Shown here: positions 22,598 through 31,705 of the stretch, piece by piece
Position numbering within the stretch: position 1 is the first letter of the stretch
Layout of the letters: each line of letters opens with the position of its first letter
Source of the DNA: Nitratireductor kimnyeongensis
GTDB lineage: Bacteria; Pseudomonadota; Alphaproteobacteria; Rhizobiales; Rhizobiaceae
Length of the DNA stretch: 64,000 bases
Direction: 5' to 3'
Assembly: GCF_019891395.1 (NCBI RefSeq)
Contig: NZ_CP078143.1
Coordinates: 2,555,001 to 2,619,000 of the forward strand
Translations under genes and position numbers: made by a program
The notes under the pieces: generated by a model
Told to the model about the DNA's origin: nothing
Seen by the model: the letters and a program-made list of their open reading frames with translations, nothing else
The model's database searches: none

Positions 22598-22673
22598 CAG
22601 TGTGTAGCGCAGATGGGAGCGCGCCGGACCTGGACTCCGGAGGCCGCTGGTTCGAGCCCAGCCACACTGACCA
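22598..22673 (+). tRNA. tRNA-Pro(UGG)-like
   Basis: Acceptor CAGTGTG/CACACTG is fully paired with C1-G72, typical of proline tRNA. The D-arm GCGC-AGATGGGA-GCGC and the T-arm GCTGG/CCAGC are intact, with encoded CCA. The anticodon loop reads CCTGGAC, giving UGG with C instead of U at position 33. Confidence 0.75.
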
Positions 22674-22688
22674 ATCACAGAGTTCTAC

Positions 22689-22991
22689 ATGACCGACCAA
22701 CGCAGCGCCGCGGCCAAGCGCTACAGGCGCTGGTACAAGACGGCGCGCTGGCAGCGCATGCGCGAGGCGCAGCTGTCAGCGCATCCGTTGTGTGCCTACT
22801 GCCTTGAGCGGGAAGTGGTGACGGCGGCCGATACGGTCGACCACGTCAAGCCACACCGAGGCGACGAAGCGCTTATGTGGGACGAGGACAACCTGCAGAG
22901 CCTGTGCTCCTCGTGCCACTCCTCGCGCGGTCAGCGCGAAGACTTGGGGCAGCGCGTCATCGCGTTCGGGCCGGATGGGTGGCCCCTCTAG
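22689..22991 (+). CDS. HNH endonuclease of the packaging module
   Basis: A 100-residue protein. CAYCLEREVVTAADTVDHVKPHRG, then NLQSLCSSCHSSRGQRED is a full HNH with structural Cys pairs. HNH proteins directly upstream of terminase are a known part of HK97-type cos packaging machinery, where they help terminase cut. This differs in role from the homing HNH genes elsewhere in the phage. Confidence 0.9.
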   Translation: MTDQRSAAAKRYRRWYKTARWQRMREAQLSAHPLCAYCLEREVVTAADTVDHVKPHRGDEALMWDEDNLQSLCSSCHSSRGQREDLGQRVIAFGPDGWPL

Positions 22992-23060
22992 GGGGGGGGC
23001 ATCGAAAGTCCAGAGGGCCGCGGGTCGCGGACCGGCGTGGGACCATTTCGCACATTTTTC
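22981..23060. other. Candidate cos region
   Basis: Between HNH and terminase small subunit. It has a run of nine G (22991-22999) and an imperfect inverted repeat GGCCCCTCT/AGAGGGCC (22981-22989, 23012-23019), then a G/C-dense tract and an A/T-rich stretch. The position and texture fit the packaging site of HNH-terminase phages. Confidence 0.4.
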
Positions 23061-23088
23061 CATTTCAAATGTTGGGGATTAATTCCTA

Positions 23089-23487
23089 ATGGCAAGGCCA
23101 AGAACGCCAAAGGCTAAGGCCGAGGTGACTGGCCAGGCAGCGGTAAGACGCAAGAAATTTGAGGGCAGGAACGAGCCCGAGGTCAATGACGAATTGGGGA
23201 ATGCCCCTGATTGGATCACTGACACTGAAAAGAACAAGGCGCGCGAGGCGTGGGAAACGCTGCGCAAGGAAATCCCATGGCTGAACAGTTCGCACCGCAT
23301 GCTCGTGGCAACAGCCGCGAATATCCTAGGTCGCATGATTGCGGGCCAGGAGGTGGGTGTGCAGGCCATGAACTTGTTTAGGCAGTGCTTGGGGCAGATG
23401 GGCGCAACGCCAGCCGATGCGAGCAAGGCGGGTGCTGTAGGTAAAAATGGCGAAAGCGAAGACCCAGCAGACGAGTTCTTCCAATGA
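23089..23487 (+). CDS. Terminase small subunit (P27 type)
   Basis: A 132-residue protein. A basic N-terminus (MARPRTPKAKAEVTG) precedes WITDTEKNKAREAWETLRKEIPWLNSSHRMLV, the helix-turn-helix-like region typical of P27 small subunits. It binds the packaging site and hands DNA to the large subunit. It overlaps the next gene by 41 bases. Confidence 0.8.
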   Translation: MARPRTPKAKAEVTGQAAVRRKKFEGRNEPEVNDELGNAPDWITDTEKNKAREAWETLRKEIPWLNSSHRMLVATAANILGRMIAGQEVGVQAMNLFRQCLGQMGATPADASKAGAVGKNGESEDPADEFFQ

Positions 23488-25369
23488 AGAACTTACCGGC
23501 CTGAATCCTGAATATCCCAGCGGCCCGGTTGATGAATACGCGGAAGCTGTTATTGCCGGCGACATCATCGCTGGACCGCATGTCCGTAATGCCTGCCGCA
23601 GACATCGCGCTGACCGCATTAATGGTCCGGAGCGCGGCGTGCATTGGGATCCGGAAGCGGCAGACCGGGTGTTTCGGTTTTTCCGCACGGTCTTGCGCCT
23701 GAATGGCGGGCAGTTCGAGGGGCGCCCGTTTGAACTTGAGCCTTCGCAGAAATTTATCGTTGGTTCGCTGTTTGGCTGGAAGTTGCAGGAGTCGGACGGC
23801 GCAATCGTTCGCCGCTTTCGCCGCGCCTATATCGAAATGGGCAAAGGCAACGGAAAATCCCCGCTTGCTGGTGGCATCGGCCATTACTGCATGATTGCGG
23901 ACGGAGAACCGGCTGCTGAAATCTACGCCGCAGCGGCGAACAAGGATCAGGCTTTCGTTCTGTTCCGCGACGCGGTTGCGATGTACGAGCAGTCGCCGCG
24001 GCTGAAGTCGACACTGACGCCATCGGGCGGCAATCCGGTCTGGAATCTTTCCTATCTGAAGAAGCGTTCGTTCTTCCGCCCGATTTCGCGCGAAGGCGCA
24101 CACAGCGGCCCGCGCCCTTACGTGGCGCTGTGCGATGAAATTCACGAACATCCCGATGGCAAGGTCATCGAGATGCTGGAGCGCGGCTTCAAGTTTCGCC
24201 GTCAGCCGCTGCTGTTCATGATTACGAACAGCGGCAGCGATCGAAACAGCATTTGCTGGGATGAACACCAGCACGCGGTAAAGGTGGCCGCAGGAACCGC
24301 AACGCCAGACGATGAATTCACGTATGTTGGCGAGGTCATCGATGACCGGACGTTCAGTTACGTCTGCGCGCTGGACAAAGACGATGACCCGTTCACGGAC
24401 CCAACGTGCTGGCAGAAAGCCAACCCGCTTTTCGGCGTCACGCTGAAACATGACTATCTTGCCGGTGTTGTGGCGCAGGCCAAGGATATCCCGTCGAAGC
24501 GCAACGGCATTTTGCGGCTGCACTTTTGCGTCTGGACCGAGGCAGACACGGCATGGATACCGCGACCGCTCCTTGACCGCGTGATGCATGACTTTGACCC
24601 GTACGAAGAAGGCGCCGGCCCTATAACGGCGGCTGGCCTTGACTTGTCGGGCGCGAAGGATTTGACGGCCGCTGCGTTTATTCGCGAGACAGGACGAAAA
24701 AGCATCAAGCGCGAGGACGGCACGATTGCGGATCTGCCCACCTATGACTTGTGGGTTGAGGTCTGGACTCCTGGCGACACGATCGATGAGCGGTCGAAGG
24801 TCGATCATGTGCCGTATCGCACTTGGCTGGAGCAGGGCTATATCCGCGCGCCGGAAGGCTCGCGCATTCGCTACGACCATGTCGCGGCGCTGTTTGCCAA
24901 GCTGAACACCGAGTTCGGCATTGGTGTCCTGGCGTTCGACCGGTACGCATATGACAAGTTCGAGGATGAACTTGATGAGTATGGCGTCGAACTGAAAACC
25001 GTTGCGCATCCCCAGGGCGGCAAGAAACGCGCGAAGCCCGATGAAGAGGCTGTCGAGGCGGCGAAGGCTGCGGGCGAAGAACCGCCGCTTGGATTGTGGA
25101 TGCCTGGCAGTGTTGCAGCGCTGGAAACGCTAATCCTCGAGGAACGCGTGCGCATTCGCAAGTCGCCCGTCACAATGACGGCGCTTATGGGTGTGGCGAT
25201 CGAGACCGACCCGTTGATGGGAAACCAGTGGTTCAACAAGAAGAAAGCCACGGTGCGCATTGACCCGGCCGTTGCTTGCGCAATGGCGGTTGGCGCCGCG
25301 GTTGAAGGGCAGGTTGAGACGCCTGGCCTCGATGATTTCGTAAACAACATGATTTCCGTCACTTGGTAG
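23447..25369 (+). CDS. Terminase large subunit
   Basis: A 640-residue protein. The ATPase motif is RAYIEMGKGNGKSPLAGG (Walker A), with VALCDEIHE (Walker B) and a coupling motif FMITNSGSD. The nuclease domain starts at AAGLDLSGAKDLTA, an acidic metal site, and continues to CAMAVGAAVE. It is the motor that packages DNA into the prohead and cuts cos. Length is normal for P27/HK97-type enzymes. Confidence 0.95.
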   Translation: MAKAKTQQTSSSNEELTGLNPEYPSGPVDEYAEAVIAGDIIAGPHVRNACRRHRADRINGPERGVHWDPEAADRVFRFFRTVLRLNGGQFEGRPFELEPSQKFIVGSLFGWKLQESDGAIVRRFRRAYIEMGKGNGKSPLAGGIGHYCMIADGEPAAEIYAAAANKDQAFVLFRDAVAMYEQSPRLKSTLTPSGGNPVWNLSYLKKRSFFRPISREGAHSGPRPYVALCDEIHEHPDGKVIEMLERGFKFRRQPLLFMITNSGSDRNSICWDEHQHAVKVAAGTATPDDEFTYVGEVIDDRTFSYVCALDKDDDPFTDPTCWQKANPLFGVTLKHDYLAGVVAQAKDIPSKRNGILRLHFCVWTEADTAWIPRPLLDRVMHDFDPYEEGAGPITAAGLDLSGAKDLTAAAFIRETGRKSIKREDGTIADLPTYDLWVEVWTPGDTIDERSKVDHVPYRTWLEQGYIRAPEGSRIRYDHVAALFAKLNTEFGIGVLAFDRYAYDKFEDELDEYGVELKTVAHPQGGKKRAKPDEEAVEAAKAAGEEPPLGLWMPGSVAALETLILEERVRIRKSPVTMTALMGVAIETDPLMGNQWFNKKKATVRIDPAVACAMAVGAAVEGQVETPGLDDFVNNMISVTW

Positions 25370-25399
25370 TGACAGGCGGCCCTGCCGCCGGGAGTGGCT

Positions 25400-26647
25400 A
25401 TGGGCTTTTTTGATCGGTGGGTTGGCAAGCCTATCAAGCTAACGGATGGCGAGTTTTGGCGAGGCTTCTTTGGCCTCACTACGCCATCCGGCGAGACTGT
25501 GACGATTGAAAAGTCGCTGCAGCTTGATGCGGTTTGGGCTTGCGTAAATCTCATACAAAACGCAGCTGGCACGCTGCCTTGCCTCGTTTACAAAGAGGAT
25601 GGGGTTACGGTCGACAAGGAAAGCGACCTCTACAACATCCTGCACAACATGCCCAACATGGATGACACGGCGCCGGAATTCTGGTCCATGGTCGCCATGT
25701 CGCTTTGCTTGGATGGAAACTTCTTCGCTGAGAAGAGGATGAATGGCGGCAAGCTCGTTTCACTGAATCCTCTGGATCCTCTAACCGTCGATGTCTGCCG
25801 CACGAAAGATGGCAAGAACACTCGGTATTACGAGGTAAAGGAAGACGGTAAGACGCGGCAGGTATCCGAGGAACGCATGTTCCACGTCCGTGGCTATCGG
25901 ATGCCGGGTTGCGACAGGGGTATTTCGCCAATCGGCGCGGTGCGGAATGTTCTAGGCAGCGCGATGGCGGGCGACAAGGCCGCCGGCAAGATGCTGAAGA
26001 ACGGCCTGCTATCGTCTCTCCTTGTTAGTTCCGACCAGATCTTGAAGCCGGACCAGCGCAAACAGATTGCTGACACCCTGAAGGAATTTGCGGGCGCTGA
26101 AAAAGCAGGCGGCGTTACAGTCCTTGAGGCTGGCTTCAAACCTTACCCGCTTTCCATCAACCCCAAAGACGCGCAGATGCTCGAGACGCGGCAATACAGC
26201 GTCGAGCAGATTTGCCGCATCTTTGGCGTTCCGCCTGTCATGATCGGACACGCCGCTAACGGAACCACGACCTGGGGCAGCGGGATTGAGCAATTGATCC
26301 TGCAGTTCGTGAAGACCTGCATGCGGCCGATGCTGAAACGCATCGAGGCTGCGATTTATCGCGACATCCTGACCTCCAAGGAGCGCGGAAAGGTCAAGGT
26401 CAAGTTCAACATGGAGGAACTGCTGCGCGGCGATAGCGCGGCGCGAGCCGAATTCCTTCAGAAGATGGTCCAGAACGGCATTTACACGCCAAACGAGGCG
26501 CGGGCTTACGAAGACAAGCCAACAGTTGATGGTGGCGAATACGCCATTGTGAACGGAACAATGACGCGGCTGGACATGGTCGGTCACAATGGTGGGCCGC
26601 CCCTCAATGACGAGCAAGAGCGCGCTGCACCGCGCGAAAATCGCTAA
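25400..26647 (+). CDS. Portal protein (HK97 family)
   Basis: A 415-residue protein from ATG 25400, chosen over GTG 25394 because GGGAG lies 6 bases upstream. DAVWACVNLIQNAAGTLPC, YNILHNMPN, then RQYSVEQICRIFGVPPVMIG are standard HK97 portal landmarks. Twelve copies would form the DNA channel at the head vertex. Confidence 0.93.
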   Translation: MGFFDRWVGKPIKLTDGEFWRGFFGLTTPSGETVTIEKSLQLDAVWACVNLIQNAAGTLPCLVYKEDGVTVDKESDLYNILHNMPNMDDTAPEFWSMVAMSLCLDGNFFAEKRMNGGKLVSLNPLDPLTVDVCRTKDGKNTRYYEVKEDGKTRQVSEERMFHVRGYRMPGCDRGISPIGAVRNVLGSAMAGDKAAGKMLKNGLLSSLLVSSDQILKPDQRKQIADTLKEFAGAEKAGGVTVLEAGFKPYPLSINPKDAQMLETRQYSVEQICRIFGVPPVMIGHAANGTTTWGSGIEQLILQFVKTCMRPMLKRIEAAIYRDILTSKERGKVKVKFNMEELLRGDSAARAEFLQKMVQNGIYTPNEARAYEDKPTVDGGEYAIVNGTMTRLDMVGHNGGPPLNDEQERAAPRENR

Positions 26648-26662
26648 AAATCAGGTTGAAAG

Positions 26663-27778
26663 ATGAAATTTCAAAACACTTTGGCAGCTTTTGCTGCCGA
26701 GCCGTGGGCGATTCAGCGCGAAAAACTTGCTGTTTTGGCCGATATTCTGGTTGCCCGAGCGGATGGCGAAAAGTTTGTGCCATCCGACTTTGCGGCCGCA
26801 ATTTCCGACGCGCGTGCCAAGGAGGTGGCAGAAACGGACGGATCCGTTGCCGTCATCCCGATTCATGGCGTTCTGGCCGACAAGATGGACGCATTTTCCG
26901 CCATGAGCGGAGGCACGTCCTATCAGGGCATCAAGCGCGCGCTTTACAAGGCACTGTCGAGCGATGACGTCAAGGCGATCATTCTAGACATCGACAGTCC
27001 AGGTGGTTCCGTTCCTGGAACGGATGAGCTTGCTAGCGAAATCCGGAAGGTACGAGGCGGAGAAAAGCCAATCATCGCGCAGGTAAACAGCCTTGCAGCC
27101 AGTGCGGCGTACTGGATCGCGGCGCAGGCCGACGAAATCGTTGTGACTCCGTCCGGCCGAGCCGGTTCCATCGGGGTTTACACGGCGCATGATGACCTTT
27201 CCGCTGCAATGGAGCGGCGCGGTATCAAGCGCACGTATATTTCCGCCGGCAAGCACAAGGTCGAGGGCAACGAAACCGAGCCGCTTAGCGAAGATGCGCT
27301 GTCCTACTATCAGGGCATGATTGATCGGTCCTACGGCAAGTTCGTTTCTGCCGTAGCAGCGGGCCGCGGTGTCAGCAAAAGCGAGGTTGAGGACCGTTAC
27401 GGGCAGGGGCGCGTGTTTTACGCGGAATCGCTCATTGACCGCGGCATGGCTGACCGCATTGCGACGCTAGACGAAACGCTTGACCGTTTCGGCGCACAGA
27501 CCGAGCCGGATTATGTCCGGCGCATCAAGATTTCCAACCGTTCGCGTGCAGAAGCCGCGGAGGTTCTGGCCGCCAAGCTACGCGCTGGCGAGCCGATAAC
27601 GAAACGTGAGTTTGAACACGGCCTCAAGGGACTTGTTGGCCTTTCAAACTCAGAGGCAGAGCGGGCCGCTCGGCTCTACCTCAAGGAGGATCAGGGGGAA
27701 CCTGATGGCGATGCGGATGCTGCTGTTTCGGCGGCACTAGATCGGCTGCTTGCCGAAACGAAAACATTCAAAATCTAA
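26663..27778 (+). CDS. Prohead protease, S49 (SppA/ClpP-like)
   Basis: A 371-residue protein. The fold starts VAVIPIHGVLADKMD. ILDIDSPGGSVPGTDEL forms the oxyanion strand, the nucleophile serine is in NSLAASAAYWIA, and a lysine base is likely in GKHKVEGNETEPLSEDA. It cleaves scaffold and capsid during maturation. The C-terminal 90 residues are a helical, acidic region that may be a fused scaffold. Confidence 0.92.
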   Translation: MKFQNTLAAFAAEPWAIQREKLAVLADILVARADGEKFVPSDFAAAISDARAKEVAETDGSVAVIPIHGVLADKMDAFSAMSGGTSYQGIKRALYKALSSDDVKAIILDIDSPGGSVPGTDELASEIRKVRGGEKPIIAQVNSLAASAAYWIAAQADEIVVTPSGRAGSIGVYTAHDDLSAAMERRGIKRTYISAGKHKVEGNETEPLSEDALSYYQGMIDRSYGKFVSAVAAGRGVSKSEVEDRYGQGRVFYAESLIDRGMADRIATLDETLDRFGAQTEPDYVRRIKISNRSRAEAAEVLAAKLRAGEPITKREFEHGLKGLVGLSNSEAERAARLYLKEDQGEPDGDADAAVSAALDRLLAETKTFKI

Positions 27779-27794
27779 CCATTAGGAGGCCACT

Positions 27795-29015
27795 TTGGCT
27801 GATAATGAACTTGCCACCAAGATTGGTGAGCTTGGAAATTCGCTTGCCGCTATCAAGGAAACCGTTGGCAATCTCGGTTCCGACCTGACCGCAAAGGTTG
27901 AGCAGGGAGCTTCTGTTAGTCAGGAGCTGAAGGACAAGACCGACAAGGCGCTGTCCGAGCTTGGCGATGTAACCACGCGCCTTTCCGACCTTGAGCGCCG
28001 CGCTGCGCGTGAGACCGAGGCTGTCGAGCGAGGCTTCAAGAGCCTGGGCCAGGCGTTCATTGAGTCCGAGAAGTTCCGCAGCACGGATGTGACCGGCGGC
28101 TGGCGCGGTTCCATTCGCGTTCGCTCTGAGAACGCCGCAATCACTTCTTACCCGGCAACGGTTGGTAGCAACACGTCCGTTGGCACGTCGCTTGTGCCGG
28201 CAGATCGTCAGGCTGGTATCGTTCGCCTTCCGATGCAGAAGTTCACAATCCGTGATCTTGTCGCCACGGGACGAACTGAGTCGAACTCCATTGAGTACAC
28301 GAGGCAGGTTAGCCGCACCAACAACGCAGCCGTTGTAAGTGAAGGCGAAACCAAGCCGTACTCGGATCTGACTTACGAGCTTGAAACTGCACCGGTTCGC
28401 ACCCTTGCGCACCTCTTCAAGATTTCGCGCCAGATGATGGACGATGCTCCATACATGATGAGCGAGATTGATGCGGAAGGCACTTACGGCCTGAAGTATG
28501 TCGAGGAAATGCAGATTCTGAAGGGTGATGGTACGGGCCAGAACCTCCACGGCATTATCCCGCAGGCCACTGCGTTCGCACCGGCCTTCAATCCGGAAGG
28601 TGAGACTGCAATCGATCGCCTGCGCCTTGCGGCTCTGCAGACGGTGCTTTCGCTTTATCCGGCCTCTGGTTTCGTTCTCCACCCAACTGATTGGGCGCGA
28701 ATCGAGACCACGAAGGACAACGAGGGGCGCTACATCGTCGGCAACGCGCTTTCCCCGATTGGTCCTCGCCTATGGGGTCTGCCTGTCGCGGAATCGATGT
28801 CGATGACACCCGGCACGTTCCTAACCGGTGCATTCAACATCGGCGCGCAGATTTACGACCGCATGGGTGTTGAAGTTCTGCTCTCTACCGAGAACGCGGA
28901 TGACTTCGAAAAGAACCTGGCAAGCGTTCGCATCGAAGAACGTCTCGCGTTCGCCGTGAAGCGTCCGCTGGCGTTCGTCACGGGCGACATCGATACGCTC
29001 ACCTCTGCAGCCTAA
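27795..29015 (+). CDS. Major capsid protein (HK97 fold)
   Basis: A 406-residue protein from TTG 27795 with AGGAGG upstream. Residues 1-90 form a coiled coil (delta domain acting as scaffold), followed by TVGSNTSVGTSLVPADRQAGI, FKISRQMMDDAPYM, LRLAALQTVLSLYPASGFVL and LWGLPVAES, the usual HK97 pattern. It is directly downstream of the protease expected to remove the delta domain. Confidence 0.95.
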   Translation: MADNELATKIGELGNSLAAIKETVGNLGSDLTAKVEQGASVSQELKDKTDKALSELGDVTTRLSDLERRAARETEAVERGFKSLGQAFIESEKFRSTDVTGGWRGSIRVRSENAAITSYPATVGSNTSVGTSLVPADRQAGIVRLPMQKFTIRDLVATGRTESNSIEYTRQVSRTNNAAVVSEGETKPYSDLTYELETAPVRTLAHLFKISRQMMDDAPYMMSEIDAEGTYGLKYVEEMQILKGDGTGQNLHGIIPQATAFAPAFNPEGETAIDRLRLAALQTVLSLYPASGFVLHPTDWARIETTKDNEGRYIVGNALSPIGPRLWGLPVAESMSMTPGTFLTGAFNIGAQIYDRMGVEVLLSTENADDFEKNLASVRIEERLAFAVKRPLAFVTGDIDTLTSAA

Positions 29016-29031
29016 CGGCTAGTGAGACCAA

Positions 29032-29060
29032 AAGAAGGGCGCCGCATGGCGCCCTTCTTA
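29032..29060 (+). terminator. Terminator after the capsid gene
   Basis: A 12-bp perfect stem (AAGAAGGGCGCC/GGCGCCCTTCTT) with a GCAT loop. It separates the highly expressed capsid gene from the inserted HNH gene. Confidence 0.75.
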
Positions 29061-29086
29061 TCCCACCATGAACAGCGAGGAGTGAC

Positions 29087-29938
29087 ATGGCTGCTTCTTG
29101 TGGTGCGCTGGCGAAGGCGCCTGAAAACCGACCGATGCTGATAAAGAGTTGCCCTGATTGCGGTGCTGATGTGTATGGCGTGACTGCGCATAGGCAGTTC
29201 TGCAATGAGTGCAAGGAAAAGCGCAAGCGCGACCGACACATTCGGGCGGCTGAAAAGCAGCGGCGAAAGAAGGGCATCCCCAAGGTAAAGGGAGCGACCT
29301 TCACTTGCGAAGAATGCGGTGAGGACTTCACGCCAACTTCCAAAAGTCGCCAACGATATTGTTGCGAATGTGGACCTAAAGTCGCCCTGCGTTCCGCGAG
29401 GGAGCGGTCATTCCTGAACGACAATGATGGTTCCAGGCTTAGGGTCGGCAGGGAATGCAAGTGCGCGCATTGTGGAAGCAAATTCACCGTTATGACGAAA
29501 GGCGCGAGACACAAATATTGTGAGGAGTGTCGAGAGCTAAGCGACCAGAACAAGCTGCCACACAACCGGGCCGCGGGGCGTTCTTGGCGCAAGCAGAAGA
29601 GAGCATCTGACCCCAAGTTTGTTCTAAATGAAATCATGCGCCGCAGCGTCTCTCGCGTTCTCAATGGAAGTAAGGGCGGGCGGTCATGGGAATCCCTTGT
29701 GGGGTACACGGTGGAGGAACTGCGCGAACATCTGGAGCGCCAGTTTCTGCCGGGCATGACATGGGATAACCGCGGACTTAATGGCTGGCACATAGATCAT
29801 ATACGGCCGATTTCATCTTTCAGCTACACGAGCTCAGACGATCCTGAATTCAAGGAATGCTGGGCATTAACGAACCTGCGCCCGATGTGGGGCAGTGAAA
29901 ACATTCGCAAAAAAGACCAGCGCATTTACTTGATTTAG
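29087..29938 (+). CDS. Free-standing HNH endonuclease with three zinc knuckles (HNH-2)
   Basis: A 283-residue protein. Three CxxC...CxxC knuckles lie in a row (CPDCGADVYG, CEECGEDFTP, CAHCGSKFTV, each closed by a second Cys pair). The C-terminal HNH (LERQFLPGMTWDN, WHIDHIRPISSF, NLRPMW) is clearly homologous to the one at 5505. It is inserted between the capsid and head accessory genes. ATG 29087 follows GAGGAG; ATG 29135 is possible. Confidence 0.87.
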   Translation: MAASCGALAKAPENRPMLIKSCPDCGADVYGVTAHRQFCNECKEKRKRDRHIRAAEKQRRKKGIPKVKGATFTCEECGEDFTPTSKSRQRYCCECGPKVALRSARERSFLNDNDGSRLRVGRECKCAHCGSKFTVMTKGARHKYCEECRELSDQNKLPHNRAAGRSWRKQKRASDPKFVLNEIMRRSVSRVLNGSKGGRSWESLVGYTVEELREHLERQFLPGMTWDNRGLNGWHIDHIRPISSFSYTSSDDPEFKECWALTNLRPMWGSENIRKKDQRIYLI

Positions 29939-29946
29939 GAGTTCAC

Positions 29947-30243
29947 ATGCAGATTCGAGCACTGAAGTCGTTCTATGGCGAGGGCAAATCAACGGATGCT
30001 GGCGACATTATCGACGTCCCGCATAACCGTGGACGCCAGCTTATCGCCAAAGGCTACGCAGTTGAAGTTGGCGGCGAGCCGGTAGTGCCACAGGCGAAGC
30101 CGGAGGCGGAAGGTGATTCCGACCCTTTCGTGGAGCGCCAGACTGGTGGCTCGACTGGCGAGGACAAACAGCCGTCTGCATCGCAGGAGGACCGTCCGCA
30201 GCGGAAACGCCGGTCGACCTCGCCAAAGGACGATGCCGAGTAA
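29947..30243 (+). CDS. Head-associated small protein
   Basis: A 98-residue protein. A short beta-type start (MQIRALKSFYGEGKSTDAGD, ending AKGYAVEV) is followed by a disordered, charged tail. Proteins with this layout follow capsid in many HK97-type phages and are thought to bind the head; function here is inferred from place. Confidence 0.6.
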   Translation: MQIRALKSFYGEGKSTDAGDIIDVPHNRGRQLIAKGYAVEVGGEPVVPQAKPEAEGDSDPFVERQTGGSTGEDKQPSASQEDRPQRKRRSTSPKDDAE

Positions 30244-30266
30244 TCGCAATCAATAGCTCATGGCGA

Positions 30267-30755
30267 TTGGCGCCATGGGCTGATGTTCTTTACGGCTGCG
30301 ACGCTGCCTGGTGGCAAGTAAATAACGGCGTGCCTGATTTTCAGGGCATGCGTGTGACGCAGGGCGATTACGTCCCACCGCGAGGCATTGATGTGCATCG
30401 CGTGCAGATCGTACGTCATGACGATGAAATGCGGCTAGACCGGTTCGGGCATATCGGCTGGGGCGGCAATTCTGGATTTCAAGCTTTGAATCTGGCGGTT
30501 CAGTTTGGCGCAAAGCGGGTTGTTCTTGTCGGTTATGATATGCATCTCGATGCCGGTGTGCATTGGCACGGTCGCCACGGTGGAAGGTTGTCAAACCCTA
30601 CGTCTGCAAACGCGCGCAGTTGGCGCAAGCGCTTGGATGACGTTGCTGGCACTCTTGCCGGAATTGGCGTCGAGGTGCTGAACACATCGAAGATTAGCGC
30701 GCTGCAAAATTACCGAAAAGTGGATTTTGAGGAGGCAATCAATGCCACTGCTTGA
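30267..30755 (+). CDS. DUF115/glycosyltransferase-fold-like protein
   Basis: A 162-residue protein annotated from TTG 30267; the similarity seems to begin upstream (INSSWRLAPWADVLYGCDAAWW), so the true start may be a rare codon near 30243. LNLAVQFGAKRVVLVGYDMHLD and the ASP/HIS-rich region match small phage proteins related to DUF115 (Rossmann-like). It lies between capsid and connector genes. A role in sugar modification of the virion is possible. Confidence 0.6.
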   Translation: MAPWADVLYGCDAAWWQVNNGVPDFQGMRVTQGDYVPPRGIDVHRVQIVRHDDEMRLDRFGHIGWGGNSGFQALNLAVQFGAKRVVLVGYDMHLDAGVHWHGRHGGRLSNPTSANARSWRKRLDDVAGTLAGIGVEVLNTSKISALQNYRKVDFEEAINATA

Positions 30756-31092
30756 TCTTGCGTTGGTGAAACGCCACCTCAGAATTTTTCATGACGATGA
30801 AGATACGGAGGTTGCGGCGTATCAAGCCGCAGCCGAAAACATTGTTACAGAATACCTTGACCGCGTCGTTTACGCGGAGGGTGGTGCGCCACCCTCCGGC
30901 GACGATGGAACAGCCATAGAGGTTACACCCGCCATCACGGCGGCAATTCTTTTGGTGACCGGCGACCTTTACGAGTATCGCGAGGCGGATCCGGATTCCA
31001 AAGGTGACGCTGTCCTTCCTCGATCCGTTCGCGCCTTGCTTGCACCTTTTCGCGTGTGGCGCACGGTCGATCCGGATTATACCGATGAATAA
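30742..31092 (+). CDS. Head-tail connector (gp6-like)
   Basis: A 116-residue protein from ATG 30742. LLDLALVKRHLRIFHDDEDTEVAAYQAAAENIV is the helical pattern of the gp6/QLRG family, which forms a ring under the portal; TPAITAAILLVTGDLYEYRE is the second helix. It overlaps both neighbours. Confidence 0.85.
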   Translation: MPLLDLALVKRHLRIFHDDEDTEVAAYQAAAENIVTEYLDRVVYAEGGAPPSGDDGTAIEVTPAITAAILLVTGDLYEYREADPDSKGDAVLPRSVRALLAPFRVWRTVDPDYTDE

Positions 31093-31705
31093 GCCCATAA
31101 CCGTAGCTTGCGTGTTGCGGTCGGGCGGAGATTTCAAGCCGGAGCACGTCGAACGGCTGCATCGAGACGTTACGCGCCACACCGACTGCCGGTTCGTGGC
31201 GCTGAGTGATGTGGCGGTGAAATGCGAGCACATCCCGCTCGCAACGCAATGGCCGGGGTGGTTGGCAAAACTGGAACTGTTCCGCCCTGGTTTGTTCGAC
31301 GGGCCGGTTGTTTATCTGGATCTCGACACGGTAGTCGTTGGCGACCTGTCATTCCTGGCGCGAAAGGCTGATGGCTTCTCGATGCTGTCAGATTTTTATC
31401 ACCCGAAAATTCCGGCGTCTGGCGTCATGTCGTGGCGCGGTGATTACAGCCATGTCTTCGAGCGGTTCAGCGAGTCGCTGGTGCCGCAATACAGGAACCT
31501 GCAGCCCAACCGCGGAGATTGCGGATGGATTGTCCAGCAGGCGGGTGACATTGACCGCATTCCCGATGATGGCCGCGTGGTGAGCTACAAGGTTCATGTC
31601 GCACGCAACGAGGGGCCGCGATCGAGGGGCAACGGAAAAATTCCGGATGCGGCGCGGGTGGTTTGCTTTCACGGCAAACCGCGACCATGGGAGGCTTGGC
31701 CTTGA
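31085..31705 (+). CDS. Glycosyltransferase-like protein (GT8-type DxD)
   Basis: A 206-residue protein from ATG 31085 overlapping the connector. PITVACVLRSGGDF, VALSDVAVKCEHIPL, and a clear DxD metal site in VVYLDLDTVVVGDLS; a later region GDCGWIVQQAGDI supports a nucleotide-sugar enzyme. It is an unusual cargo in a head-tail operon: it could glycosylate a virion protein, or a host cell-surface receptor. Confidence 0.78.
   Translation: MNKPITVACVLRSGGDFKPEHVERLHRDVTRHTDCRFVALSDVAVKCEHIPLATQWPGWLAKLELFRPGLFDGPVVYLDLDTVVVGDLSFLARKADGFSMLSDFYHPKIPASGVMSWRGDYSHVFERFSESLVPQYRNLQPNRGDCGWIVQQAGDIDRIPDDGRVVSYKVHVARNEGPRSRGNGKIPDAARVVCFHGKPRPWEAWP

Noticed and set aside
23378..25009. Long open frame antisense to terminase (543 codons)
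   Set aside because: Shadow of a high-GC coding gene: terminase motifs are on the plus strand and the reverse product has no motif or ribosome site.
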